In this document: in pieces, positions 1-7,906 of the stretch | How positions within the stretch are numbered: position 1 is the first letter of the stretch | How the letters are laid out: each line of letters starts with the position of its first letter | Assembly (NCBI RefSeq): GCF_001634365.1 | Contig: NZ_CP014578.1 | Coordinates: 1,798,001 to 1,862,000, forward strand | DNA: 64,000 nucleotides | Source: Paraburkholderia phytofirmans OLGA172 | Lineage (GTDB): Bacteria > Pseudomonadota > Gammaproteobacteria > Burkholderiales > Burkholderiaceae | Direction of reading: 5' to 3' | Made by a program: the position numbers and the translations under genes | Notes under the pieces: generated by a model | Databases searched by the model: none | What the model was told of the DNA's origin: nothing | Seen by the model: the letters and a program-made list of their open reading frames with translations, nothing else

Positions 1-1
1 C

Positions 2-1669
2 GCGGCCGTCGTGCTGGTCCCCTTGCTGGGCTTCCACATGCTGCCCGAGCATAAGAGCCACGAGAGTGGCGGGCACCATCACGAGCACGATGTTTACAAC
101 ACCGGCTTCTACCGGCGCCTGTCGGGGTGGGTCTCGTGGTGTATCGAGCGTCGCTGGGTCGTGCTTGGTGTCACTGCCGCGCTCTTTGCGATCGCGATGG
201 CGGCCTTCACGCGCGTGCCGCAACAGTTCTTCCCAAACTCGGAGCGGCCGGAGCTGCTCGCGGACCTGCGACTGCCGGAAGGCGCTTCGTTCGAGGCGAC
301 GCTGCGTGAAGCGAAGCGCCTGGAAAAGGCGCTCGACGGCAATCCCGGGATCGACCACTTCGTCGACTTTGTGGGCACCGGAGCACCGCGCTTTTACCTG
401 CCGCTCGACCAGCAGCTTCAGCAGCCCAACTTTGCGCAGTTCGTGATCACGGCAAAAAGCGTCGAAAACCGCGAAGAGTTGATGCGCTGGCTCGATGCCA
501 AACTCGGGAGAGAGTTCTCCGGCGTGCGCACGCGTGTGGCGCGGCTCGAGAACGGTCCGCCCGTGGGTTTCCCGATCAAGTTCCGGGTGAGCGGCAACGA
601 TATTGCAACCGTGCGCTCCATTGCTGAAACGGTCGCCGGGAAGGTCCGTGCCGACTCCCGCACACGCAATGTGCAGTTCGACTGGGACGAGCCGGCGGAA
701 CGGTCGATCTCGTTCGAGATCGATCAGAGCAGGGCGCGCCAGCTTGGCGTCACGTCGGAGGACGTATCGAACTTCCTGGCCATGACGCTTTCGGGGTACA
801 CGGTCACGCAGTACCGTGAGGGGGACAAGCTGATCAACGTCGATCTGCGCGCGCCGAAGAGCGAGCGTGTTGATCCCGCGCAGCTCACGAGCCTCGCGAT
901 TCCGACGCCGAACGGCCCGGTTCCGCTCGGTTCCCTCGGACACGTTCGGGACACGCTCGAGTACGGCGTGATCTGGCAGCGCGACCGGCAGCCGACGATC
1001 ACCGTGCAGGCTGACATTCGGGGCGACGCGCAGGGCATCGACGTGACCCGCGATATCGAGGACGCGCTCGCCGGGGAACAAGCGAGACTGCCGGTCGGTT
1101 ATCGCATCGAAGTAGGCGGCGCGGTCGAAGAAAGCGTGAAAGGCCAGACCTCGATCAACGCCGAGATGCCGCTCATGATTATCGCCGTGCTGACGTTGCT
1201 CATGATCCAGCTCAAGAGCTTCCTGCGGACGTTTATCGTCGTGCTGACAGCACCGCTCGGGCTGATCGGCGTCGTGGCCGCGCTGCTCCTGTTCGGCAAG
1301 CCCTTTGGTTTCGTCGCGTTGCTCGGCGTGATTGCCATGTTCGGCATCATTATGCGCAACTCCGTGATTCTGGTCGACCAGATCGACCAGGACATCGCGG
1401 CGGGGCATGGGCGCTTCGACGCGATTATCGGTGCAACCGTGCGGCGCTTCAGGCCAATCATACTGACGGCCGCAGCCGCCGTGCTCGCCTTGATTCCGCT
1501 GTTGCGTTCAGCGTTCTTCGGGCCCATGGCGACCGCGCTGATGGGGGGTATCACGATCGCCACGGGACTGACCATTTTCTTTCTGCCGGCGCTCTATGCG
1601 ACGTGTTTCAGGATCCGGCGCGATGAGCGCGGGATGCAACCGGTTGTCGTCGAGCATACGGAGATCTGA
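2..1669 (+). CDS. RND efflux pump inner-membrane subunit, 3' part (5' end outside window)
   Basis: Reading frame open from the first bases, so the gene begins upstream; about 555 C-terminal residues are present, roughly half of an RND permease of the AcrB/MexB superfamily. It would exchange protons for drugs or other small molecules across the inner membrane. A hydrophobic segment near residues 50-70 is followed by a large periplasmic domain with the usual PQQFFPNSERPEL-type entry, then a closing block of several membrane helices (about residues 385-535) with the family motif FGIIMRNSVILVDQ. A His-rich stretch (GGHHHEHD) lies in the cytoplasmic linker. The gene ends three bases before the next start (outer-membrane lipoprotein), so the two are co-transcribed. 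The substrate cannot be told from this half. Confidence 0.93.
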   Translation, partial: AAVVLVPLLGFHMLPEHKSHESGGHHHEHDVYNTGFYRRLSGWVSWCIERRWVVLGVTAALFAIAMAAFTRVPQQFFPNSERPELLADLRLPEGASFEATLREAKRLEKALDGNPGIDHFVDFVGTGAPRFYLPLDQQLQQPNFAQFVITAKSVENREELMRWLDAKLGREFSGVRTRVARLENGPPVGFPIKFRVSGNDIATVRSIAETVAGKVRADSRTRNVQFDWDEPAERSISFEIDQSRARQLGVTSEDVSNFLAMTLSGYTVTQYREGDKLINVDLRAPKSERVDPAQLTSLAIPTPNGPVPLGSLGHVRDTLEYGVIWQRDRQPTITVQADIRGDAQGIDVTRDIEDALAGEQARLPVGYRIEVGGAVEESVKGQTSINAEMPLMIIAVLTLLMIQLKSFLRTFIVVLTAPLGLIGVVAALLLFGKPFGFVALLGVIAMFGIIMRNSVILVDQIDQDIAAGHGRFDAIIGATVRRFRPIILTAAAAVLALIPLLRSAFFGPMATALMGGITIATGLTIFFLPALYATCFRIRRDERGMQPVVVEHTEI

Positions 1670-1671
1670 TC

Positions 1672-3135
1672 ATGAAGCTTGCCCATAAGACATCCGCTCT
1701 CGCAGTCGCTACGGCGCTCGCGCTGACGGCCTGCTCGTTCGGCCCCAGCGGCGAGCCGCCGGCTGTGCCTTCGCCCGAGCACTACGGGGCGCAGGCGCAG
1801 CCCTCGAAGACTGTTGCCGCAGGCGGTATTGCGCAGCAATTCGATATCGGCTCGACGGCCGTTCCGCAATGGTGGCGGCTTTACCGGTCCGCCGTGCTCG
1901 ATGCACTCGTCGACGAAGGCTTGCGCAACAGCCCGACGCTTGCAGGTGCGCAGCGAACGCTCGCGGCCGCGCAAGAGGGACTGCGCGCGCAGGTCGGCTC
2001 ATCCACGCTGCCGTCAGTCGACGGTGCCGCCCAGGTTGAACGCGCGCGGTCACCCGTCGTGCCGGGCCTCGGCCCTGAGCAGGTGCAGTACAACTTTTTC
2101 GCCGGGCAGATTCAGGCGCACTACACATTCGACTTCTTCGGCCAGACGCGCTACGCAAACGCGGCGGCTGCCGCTCGCGTGAACGTGCAGGGGTATGAGC
2201 TGGAAGCAGCCCGGCGCGCGCTCGCCGCCAACATCGTCGGCACGGCGATCAATGCGGCGGCGCTCGATCGTCAGATCGCGCTCACCGAACGGCTCGTCGC
2301 TGTGGCGAGCGAAACCGCAAACGAGGATCGGCAACGGTACGCGCTCGGGTCCATTTCGCACGTGCAGGCGCTCAATTCGACGCAGGACGCAGATTCGATC
2401 GCGGCGAGCCTTCCGGCCTTGCGCCAGCAGCGCACCTCAACGGTCCACGCGCTGGCGGTACTGATGGGCCGGACGCCGGATGACGCACCGACCGTTCCCG
2501 ACCTCGACAGCCTGTCGTTGCCTGACCATGTACCCGTCGTCGTGCCGTCGGACCTGCTGCGTTCGCGTCCGGACATTCAGGCCGCCGACGCCACCGTGAA
2601 AGCGGCCGCGGCCGACGTTGGCGCGGCGACCGCGCAACTCTTTCCGAGCCTGTCACTGACGGCCTCGATGGGCCGCGGCGGCTTTAGCTGGCCCGCGATG
2701 CTCTCAGGCGCGGGCGGGCTCTGGGCAATCGGTGCGGGCCTGTCGCAGCCGCTCTTCCACGGTGGGGCGTTGTTCGCACAACGCAGAGCCTCGATCGATA
2801 CCTACGATGCGGCGGTTCTGCATTACAAGTCGACGGTCCTGTCGGCATTCCAGGATGTCGCGGATTCGCTTGCCGCACTGGACAACGACGCGCAGACGCT
2901 GGCATCAACCGAAAGAGCGGCACAGACAGCCCGTACGGCATTCGACGAAACGGCGTCGCGCGCCCGTCTGGGTTCCCTGCCGTCAACGGCACAGCATGCC
3001 AGCGAGCAGCGATTTCTCAATGCAGAGCTTAGCGCCGTCCGCGCCGGGAGCCAGCGCATGAGCGATACCGCCGCACTCTTCCAGGCGATGGGCGAATTGC
3101 CGGACGATCAGCCGCACGTGACGTCAAGAGAATGA
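1672..3135 (+). CDS. Outer-membrane efflux lipoprotein, NodT/OprM family
   Basis: 487 residues, the usual length for this family. The N-terminus is a lipoprotein signal with lipobox LTAC (Cys at about residue 21), so the mature protein is acylated and sits in the outer membrane. The body shows the two repeated outer-membrane efflux domains, including the conserved second-half entry LLRSRPDIQAADATVKAAAADVGAA and the following SLTASMG strand. It forms the trimeric exit duct for the RND pump encoded immediately upstream. The start is two bases after the upstream stop. No periplasmic adaptor gene is inside the window; it presumably lies upstream. Confidence 0.94.
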   Translation: MKLAHKTSALAVATALALTACSFGPSGEPPAVPSPEHYGAQAQPSKTVAAGGIAQQFDIGSTAVPQWWRLYRSAVLDALVDEGLRNSPTLAGAQRTLAAAQEGLRAQVGSSTLPSVDGAAQVERARSPVVPGLGPEQVQYNFFAGQIQAHYTFDFFGQTRYANAAAAARVNVQGYELEAARRALAANIVGTAINAAALDRQIALTERLVAVASETANEDRQRYALGSISHVQALNSTQDADSIAASLPALRQQRTSTVHALAVLMGRTPDDAPTVPDLDSLSLPDHVPVVVPSDLLRSRPDIQAADATVKAAAADVGAATAQLFPSLSLTASMGRGGFSWPAMLSGAGGLWAIGAGLSQPLFHGGALFAQRRASIDTYDAAVLHYKSTVLSAFQDVADSLAALDNDAQTLASTERAAQTARTAFDETASRARLGSLPSTAQHASEQRFLNAELSAVRAGSQRMSDTAALFQAMGELPDDQPHVTSRE

Positions 3136-3155
3136 ACCTGATTCCTTGAGGTCGG

Positions 3156-3187
3156 GGAGAGCGTCGCGATGAATCGGTTCGCTCTCC
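3156..3187. terminator. Hairpin between convergent efflux lipoprotein and TetR genes
   Basis: Perfect 8-bp inverted repeat GGAGAGCG / CGCTCTCC with a 16-base loop, placed 20 bases after the efflux lipoprotein stop in a convergent spacer. There is no T-tract, so function as a terminator is only inferred from position. Confidence 0.35.
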
Positions 3188-3255
3188 AAAGCACCTTTGC
3201 TCATCGTACCAGGTCGGTGACCCTAATCCAGTAACGTGCCTTGTCGTCGTCGGCC

Positions 3256-4011
3256 TCATTCGTCATCGACTTCCGCCTCGACGAGTGGCAACTCTCGCAT
3301 TGCAATCTTCTCCGCCTCCGCGCGCTTGAGCCCGAGTGTTTGCAGAAGCGTCGCTGCTGTGCGCTCGGCGAAGTGCTCTCCGCTGAAGCCAAGCTCGTCG
3401 AGCAGCTGCGCCGCCAGCGCGCCCGGCGCGACGAAATTCAGCTCGGCGGCAACTGCCGCGAGTACCGTACCGCCCACCGAAAGAAAGCCGATGAAGGGGT
3501 CGGCGACCACAAAGCGCCTGGCGGCGATGCCATTTCCGATATCCCGCAGCAGCCGCTGACCCAGGCCGCGGCTCAGGACGCGCGCTGAAAACCCTTCGCG
3601 TATCAGGAAGCGTCCCCATACCGGATCGCGCCGTGCACGCATCAGGGTATGGCGAACCGAGACGGCGATCACTTCAGCGGGGTCGGACAGGCCCCTGGTG
3701 AGGCGATCCAGCATGTCGGCAAATTCCTCGAACACGTTGTCCACAAGCGTCGCGTAGATGGCTTCCTTCGACTCGAAGTGGTTGTAGAACGAGCCGAAGC
3801 CGACGTCGGCGGCCTCGGTGATTTCGTTGATGGCTACGCCTTCCATGCCCTTTTCGGCCATCAGCGTGAGGGCGGCGTCGAGCAGGCGGGCGCGCGTCTC
3901 GCGCTTGCGACGGGCGCCGCGCGGCTCGCGTTCTTCGGAAACGGCAACCGGGGAGACTGGTGCCGCACGGGTAGGACGCTTTGCTGTCGGGCGATTTGAA
4001 GTGTTCGGCAT
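3256..4011 (-). CDS. TetR/AcrR-family transcriptional regulator
   Basis: About 251 residues. After a basic, low-complexity N-terminal leader of about 40 residues comes a typical TetR helix-turn-helix region (RARLLDAALTLMAEKGMEGV, then ITEAADVGFGSFYNHFESKE), followed by an all-helical ligand domain. An ATG at 4032 is also in frame. I prefer the ATG at 4011 because a good promoter on this strand (-10 at 4038-4043) would start transcription near 4031, leaving no leader for the upstream ATG. The gene is divergent from the aromatic catabolic operon at 4140, and the shared spacer carries two inverted repeats overlapping both promoters. It therefore most likely represses that operon and itself. The inducer is unknown, probably a substrate or intermediate of the pathway. 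Confidence 0.88.
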   Translation of the reverse strand: MPNTSNRPTAKRPTRAAPVSPVAVSEEREPRGARRKRETRARLLDAALTLMAEKGMEGVAINEITEAADVGFGSFYNHFESKEAIYATLVDNVFEEFADMLDRLTRGLSDPAEVIAVSVRHTLMRARRDPVWGRFLIREGFSARVLSRGLGQRLLRDIGNGIAARRFVVADPFIGFLSVGGTVLAAVAAELNFVAPGALAAQLLDELGFSGEHFAERTAATLLQTLGLKRAEAEKIAMRELPLVEAEVDDE

Positions 4012-4037
4012 GATCGGTCCAGTTTTGGCCACACCGA

Positions 4038-4066
4038 AGTATAGATGCTATTGTCTATGTTGACAA
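4038..4066 (-). promoter_or_regulatory. Sigma70-like promoter of the TetR gene
   Basis: On the minus strand: -35 TTGTCA (4066-4061), 17-base spacer, -10 TATACT (4043-4038). Predicted transcription start is near 4031, about 20 bases before the preferred ATG at 4011. The -35 overlaps the -35 of the opposite promoter, so the two cannot easily be occupied at the same time. Confidence 0.6.
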
Positions 4067-4093
4067 AACACTCAATTATGACTTTAATGTCAT
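4051..4093. promoter_or_regulatory. Paired inverted repeats, probable TetR operators
   Basis: Two inverted repeats of the same geometry (5-base arms, 6-base spacer): TTGTC-N6-GACAA at 4051-4066, covering both -35 boxes, and ATGAC-N6-GTCAT at 4078-4093, centred exactly on the forward -10 box. Their centres are 27 bases apart. Position over the promoter elements between a TetR gene and its divergent neighbour is what operators of this family look like. Binding itself is inferred. Confidence 0.5.
4060..4088 (+). promoter_or_regulatory. Sigma70-like promoter of the aromatic catabolic operon
   Basis: Consensus -35 TTGACA (4060-4065), exactly 17 bases, then -10 TTTAAT (4083-4088; five of six matches). 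Predicted start near 4095, about 45 bases before the GTG start of the FAD hydroxylase. The near-consensus quality suggests that the operon is strong when not repressed. Confidence 0.68.
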
Positions 4094-4139
4094 TAACGGC
4101 AGCCCAGCGCCGGTCTAACAAACGACATACGGAGTGACT

Positions 4140-5831
4140 GTGGAGACAGCAGCAACAGATGGTCCCGCGCCGTGCATCCAGCATGGCGAGAGTGATGCGC
4201 CGACCGGGGAATTTCCGCCAGCCGTAGATGTTTTGTTGGTGGGTTATGGACCGGTGGGTGCAACGATTGCCAATCTGTTGGCACGGCAGGGTGTGAGCGT
4301 GATGGTTGTCGACAGGTCGACTGAAATATTCATGGCGCCCCGTGCGATCGCGCTCGATAACGAAGCGCTGCGCATCCTTCAGCTTGCCGGCGTTGCGGAG
4401 AGCGAATTCGAGACGATTGCCATACCGTATGTCCACATGAGGTCACCCATGCTGGGCCTGTTCGGCAGGGTGAATTCGCTGGGCAGCCTGGACGGCCATC
4501 CGAAGCTCGTCACCTTCTACCAGCCAGACCTGGAGCGGTGCCTGCGCGCCCGGCTCGAGAGATACGACTGTGCGCATGTCGCGCTGGGGGTCGAGCTCAA
4601 GAGCTACACGGAGGACCGGGATCATGTGCTCGCATCGTTAGATATTGGACAGGGGCGCATTCGTGTAGTCCGCGCCCGCTATCTGGTCGGCGCGGACGGG
4701 GCGAGTTCATTGGTACGCCAGCTCATCGGGCAGGAATTCAAGGGCAAGACGTTCGGCGAGGACTGGCTGATCGTCGACGCCCGTCACGTACCGCGTCCGA
4801 TCGATCACATCGAGTTCATCTGCGATCACCGTCGGCCGATCCCGCATATGGTCGCGCCTGGCGGCCGTGAACGCTGGGAATTCATGCTGCGGCCTGGCGA
4901 GCGTCGCGAGGAGATGGAATCCGAGGCGCGTATCCGGGAATTGCTGTCCCCATGGGGCAATGTCGAAGACATGATCATCGAGCGCAAGGCCGTGTATCGC
5001 TTCCATGCGCGCGCTGTCGATGCATTCAGCAAGGGCCGGGTGTTCCTGGCGGGCGACGCGGCCCACATCACGCCTCCCTTCGTCGGGCAAGGGTTGGTCG
5101 CAGGTCTTCGGGACGCAGCCAACCTTTGCTGGAAGCTCGCATGGGTGGTGAAAGGACGTGCCGACCCAAGGATTCTCGATACCTATGACCAGGAGCGGCG
5201 CCCCCACGCGAAGGCGATGATCAACCTGGCGAAGTTCATGGCCAAGCTCGTCATGCCCCGAAGTGGTGTCGTCGCACTATTGACTCACGGGCTGATGCGT
5301 CTGTCGAGACTGGTGCCGCGCCTGCGCGTGCAATTCGAAGAACTGCAGATCAAGCCGAAGAATGCGTTCCGCGACGGGCTGTTCGTCAAGGGTCGCTCTT
5401 CGACGAAGCTTGTTCGTGGCGCGGTCATCGCGCAAGGCTGGGTGAGAGGTTCGGATGGCTCCACGCGTCTGAGCGACGACGTGCTCGGGCAGGGCCTCAC
5501 GCTGATCGGGTTTGGCGTGGATGCGGCGGCTGCGCTCGAGCACGTGACGGCCGCAACGTTTGCGCGTGCCGGCGGCCGCGTTGTCCAGATTGCACATCGG
5601 GGGCAACGGCTGCATCTTGCCCCGCGCGATAGCTGGGAAGACCTCGAAGGCGTATTTCTTCCCGGGCTGGTGCCCGCCGGGTGGGCTGCCGTAGTCCGGC
5701 CCGACAAGACAATCGTCCACGACGGCCCGGCCACCGAAGCAAACCGTATCGTGCGCGAGAGTCTTGCCTTGCTGGGTAGTCCCGTGAGCGCGCCGACACC
5801 GGAAGTCGAATCCGCTATTCGAACCGCCTGA
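4140..5831 (+). CDS. FAD-dependent aromatic-ring monooxygenase (MhpA-like)
   Basis: About 563 residues, a class A flavoprotein monooxygenase that would hydroxylate a phenolic ring ortho to an existing hydroxyl using NAD(P)H and O2. FAD-binding motifs are all visible: the Rossmann GxGxxG (VGYGPVGA, about residues 31-40), the DG motif (LVGADGASS), and the GD motif (FLAGDAAHITPPFVGQG, near residue 305) followed by DAANLCWKLAWV. The closest familiar group is 3-(3-hydroxyphenyl)propionate hydroxylase. The GTG at 4140 has GGAG at 4130-4133 six bases upstream; the GTG at 4134 would abut that site, so 4140 is preferred. It is the first gene of an operon with the dioxygenase, FAH hydrolase and acyl-CoA synthetase. 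The true substrate is not known. Confidence 0.87.
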   Translation: METAATDGPAPCIQHGESDAPTGEFPPAVDVLLVGYGPVGATIANLLARQGVSVMVVDRSTEIFMAPRAIALDNEALRILQLAGVAESEFETIAIPYVHMRSPMLGLFGRVNSLGSLDGHPKLVTFYQPDLERCLRARLERYDCAHVALGVELKSYTEDRDHVLASLDIGQGRIRVVRARYLVGADGASSLVRQLIGQEFKGKTFGEDWLIVDARHVPRPIDHIEFICDHRRPIPHMVAPGGRERWEFMLRPGERREEMESEARIRELLSPWGNVEDMIIERKAVYRFHARAVDAFSKGRVFLAGDAAHITPPFVGQGLVAGLRDAANLCWKLAWVVKGRADPRILDTYDQERRPHAKAMINLAKFMAKLVMPRSGVVALLTHGLMRLSRLVPRLRVQFEELQIKPKNAFRDGLFVKGRSSTKLVRGAVIAQGWVRGSDGSTRLSDDVLGQGLTLIGFGVDAAAALEHVTAATFARAGGRVVQIAHRGQRLHLAPRDSWEDLEGVFLPGLVPAGWAAVVRPDKTIVHDGPATEANRIVRESLALLGSPVSAPTPEVESAIRTA

Positions 5832-5844
5832 TTTCTTATCCGTT

Positions 5845-6915
5845 ATGAACCTGACCACTGCACAGCCGGCTCGCCACCCCGATCCCACGACGAAAGCGTC
5901 GGCATTAGCCTATCTGATATTCGACCGGCAGGACCTCGGGAAAGCCGAGCAGTTTCTCAATGATTTCGGGCTACTGACCGTATCGCGCAGTGAAGCGCTA
6001 TTGCTTCTGCGGGGAACCGGCGCTTCGCATTTCTGCTATGTCGTCCGAAAGGCGCCGAAATCCCGGTTCGTTGGTTTCGGGCTACAGGTCGACAACAGGG
6101 CCGATCTTGATGCACTTGCAAAAGTGCCTGGCGCCTCCGAGGTCGAGCGGTCGCCCTTGCCCGGCGGCGGCTATTCCGTACGGTTGACCGACCCCTCCGG
6201 CTTTCGCGTCGATGCAATATGCGGCCAGGCGCCAGTTTCGACGCTATCCCACCGGCCGCCATTGCCGTTCAACTCCGTGGATGCGGCCGTCCGGATTAAC
6301 GGGACGCAGCGACCGCCCGAGTGCGCGCCCGAAGTTATCCGGCTCGGGCATGTCGTGCTCGAACTCGCCGATTATCAGGAAACGTGCGCATGGTATACGC
6401 AGCATTTCGGCTTCATCCCGAGCGATGTGCAGGTGCTTCCCGATGGCTCACCCGTCGTCGCGTTCATGCGGCTCGATCTGGGTGACAAGCCGGCCGATCA
6501 CCATACCCTCGCTCTTGCGCAAGGCTTCCTGCCTACCTACAGCCATAGCGCCTACGAAGTCGTTGACGCCGATGCGGTCGGCATGGGCCAGCGCGTCCTG
6601 CGCGAGAAGGGCTGGACGCACGCATGGGGGATCGGCCGCCATATTCTGGGCAGTCAGATCTTCGACTACTGGCAAGACCCGTGTGGCGACAAGCATGAGC
6701 ACTATTGCGACGGTGATCTCTTTACGGCTGATGCGCCGACCGGTGTCCATGCCGTGAGCCGTGAGGCGATGGCGCAATGGGGACCGACAATGCCGCGCAG
6801 CTTCACAAAGCCCAAATTCACGCCCGTGAGCATCGTGACGCTCTTCAGGAACCTGCGCCGCAGCCCCGATCTGACGCTGAGCAAGCTGCGGACGCTGGCA
6901 AAGCTTTTTGCCTGA
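5845..6915 (+). CDS. Type I extradiol ring-cleavage dioxygenase (VOC superfamily)
   Basis: 356 residues built of two VOC (glyoxalase/dioxygenase) halves, like 2,3-dihydroxybiphenyl dioxygenase. The C-terminal half keeps the 2-His-1-carboxylate metal site: H169 (GHVVLEL), H234 (SHSAYEV) and E285 (KHEHYCDG). The spacings of 65 and 51 residues nearly match those of BphC-type enzymes. It should cut the catechol or triol made by the upstream hydroxylase next to its hydroxyl pair. The gene starts 13 bases after the hydroxylase stop. The N-terminal half lacks obvious metal ligands, as is normal for the family. The ring substrate cannot be read from the sequence. Confidence 0.84.
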   Translation: MNLTTAQPARHPDPTTKASALAYLIFDRQDLGKAEQFLNDFGLLTVSRSEALLLLRGTGASHFCYVVRKAPKSRFVGFGLQVDNRADLDALAKVPGASEVERSPLPGGGYSVRLTDPSGFRVDAICGQAPVSTLSHRPPLPFNSVDAAVRINGTQRPPECAPEVIRLGHVVLELADYQETCAWYTQHFGFIPSDVQVLPDGSPVVAFMRLDLGDKPADHHTLALAQGFLPTYSHSAYEVVDADAVGMGQRVLREKGWTHAWGIGRHILGSQIFDYWQDPCGDKHEHYCDGDLFTADAPTGVHAVSREAMAQWGPTMPRSFTKPKFTPVSIVTLFRNLRRSPDLTLSKLRTLAKLFA

Positions 6916-6949
6916 ACCAACCCCTTCCATGGAATCCGGAGATCGATAA

Positions 6950-7906
6950 ATGGCACTTCACGTTCTGCATTATTTGCATCAAGACCGCGCCCAGTGGGGC
7001 GTGGTCGCTAATGGCGCTATCACGCCGATTCCTGGCGAGTTCAAGTCGACCTCCGAGTTTATCGAGGCCAACCCGGTCGAACGGCTGCTGGTGCTAAGCG
7101 GTCCCACGATTCTCGAATCGGAGGTGCAATGGTTGTCGCCCGTGACCGTCAATCAGCAGTTCATCTGCCAGGGCGCGAATTATCGCCAGCATATGATCGA
7201 GTCCGGAATGGACCCGGATGTGAAGAAATTCAACATGATCTTCACGAAGGCGACGAGCTGCATCGTTGCGGCCGACTCGCCCGTGGTTAAGCCAAACGAA
7301 GTGCAGTTCCTTGACTACGAGATCGAACTCGGTCTCGTCCTCAAACGCAACATTACGTCGCGCGAAACGGTCACTGAGGAAAACCTGCATGACTACATCG
7401 CCGGCGCCGTGATCGTCAACGACTATTCCGCGCGCGACATCCAGATTCCGCAAATGCAGTTCTACAAGGGCAAGAGCTATCGCACTTTCGGCCCTGTCGG
7501 CCCTTACCTGTGCCTCCTGGAGAAACGGGATATTTCAAAGCTGAAGGAGCTCGTGCTGACGCTGACGGTGAACGGAGCTGTCCGCCAGAATGACTCCACG
7601 GCGGGCCTCGTCTACGGCCCGGCAGAGACCTTAACAGAGCTTTCAGGCGTACACGACCTGCGCGCCGGGGACCTGCTCGCCACCGGCACGCCCTCCGGTT
7701 GTGCCCTGAGCATTCCGTCACCGGAAAAGATGCGCGCCGCGGCGCAGCTGCCTGAAGCGGAAAAATGGCGTCTGTTCCTGAAGATGCAGGAGGAAAGGCC
7801 ACAGTACCTGCGCGTGGGTGACATCGTGGAGGCGCATATCGTCAGCAATGACCGCTCGATCAATCTGGGCGTACAGCATAACGTCGTTGTAGAAGAGGCG
7901 GCATGA
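6950..7906 (+). CDS. Fumarylacetoacetate-hydrolase-family enzyme
   Basis: 318 residues. The C-terminal FAH fold shows the metal-binding pattern of two glutamates (FLDYEIELGLVL) and an aspartate in NDYSARDIQ, and the closing signature GDLLATGTPSG. Members split or decarboxylate 1,3-diketo-type acids and hydrate ring-cleavage products. In this operon, directly after an extradiol dioxygenase, a role as C-C bond hydrolase or hydratase on the ring-cleavage product is the natural inference. The N-terminal region (about 100 residues) is the variable cap found in many family members. The stop overlaps the next start by four bases (ATGA), which suggests translational coupling with the acyl-CoA synthetase. 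Confidence 0.86.
   Translation: MALHVLHYLHQDRAQWGVVANGAITPIPGEFKSTSEFIEANPVERLLVLSGPTILESEVQWLSPVTVNQQFICQGANYRQHMIESGMDPDVKKFNMIFTKATSCIVAADSPVVKPNEVQFLDYEIELGLVLKRNITSRETVTEENLHDYIAGAVIVNDYSARDIQIPQMQFYKGKSYRTFGPVGPYLCLLEKRDISKLKELVLTLTVNGAVRQNDSTAGLVYGPAETLTELSGVHDLRAGDLLATGTPSGCALSIPSPEKMRAAAQLPEAEKWRLFLKMQEERPQYLRVGDIVEAHIVSNDRSINLGVQHNVVVEEAA

Noticed and set aside
3241..3588. Forward frame over the 3' part of the TetR gene
   Set aside because: Antisense shadow of a gene with clear TetR features.
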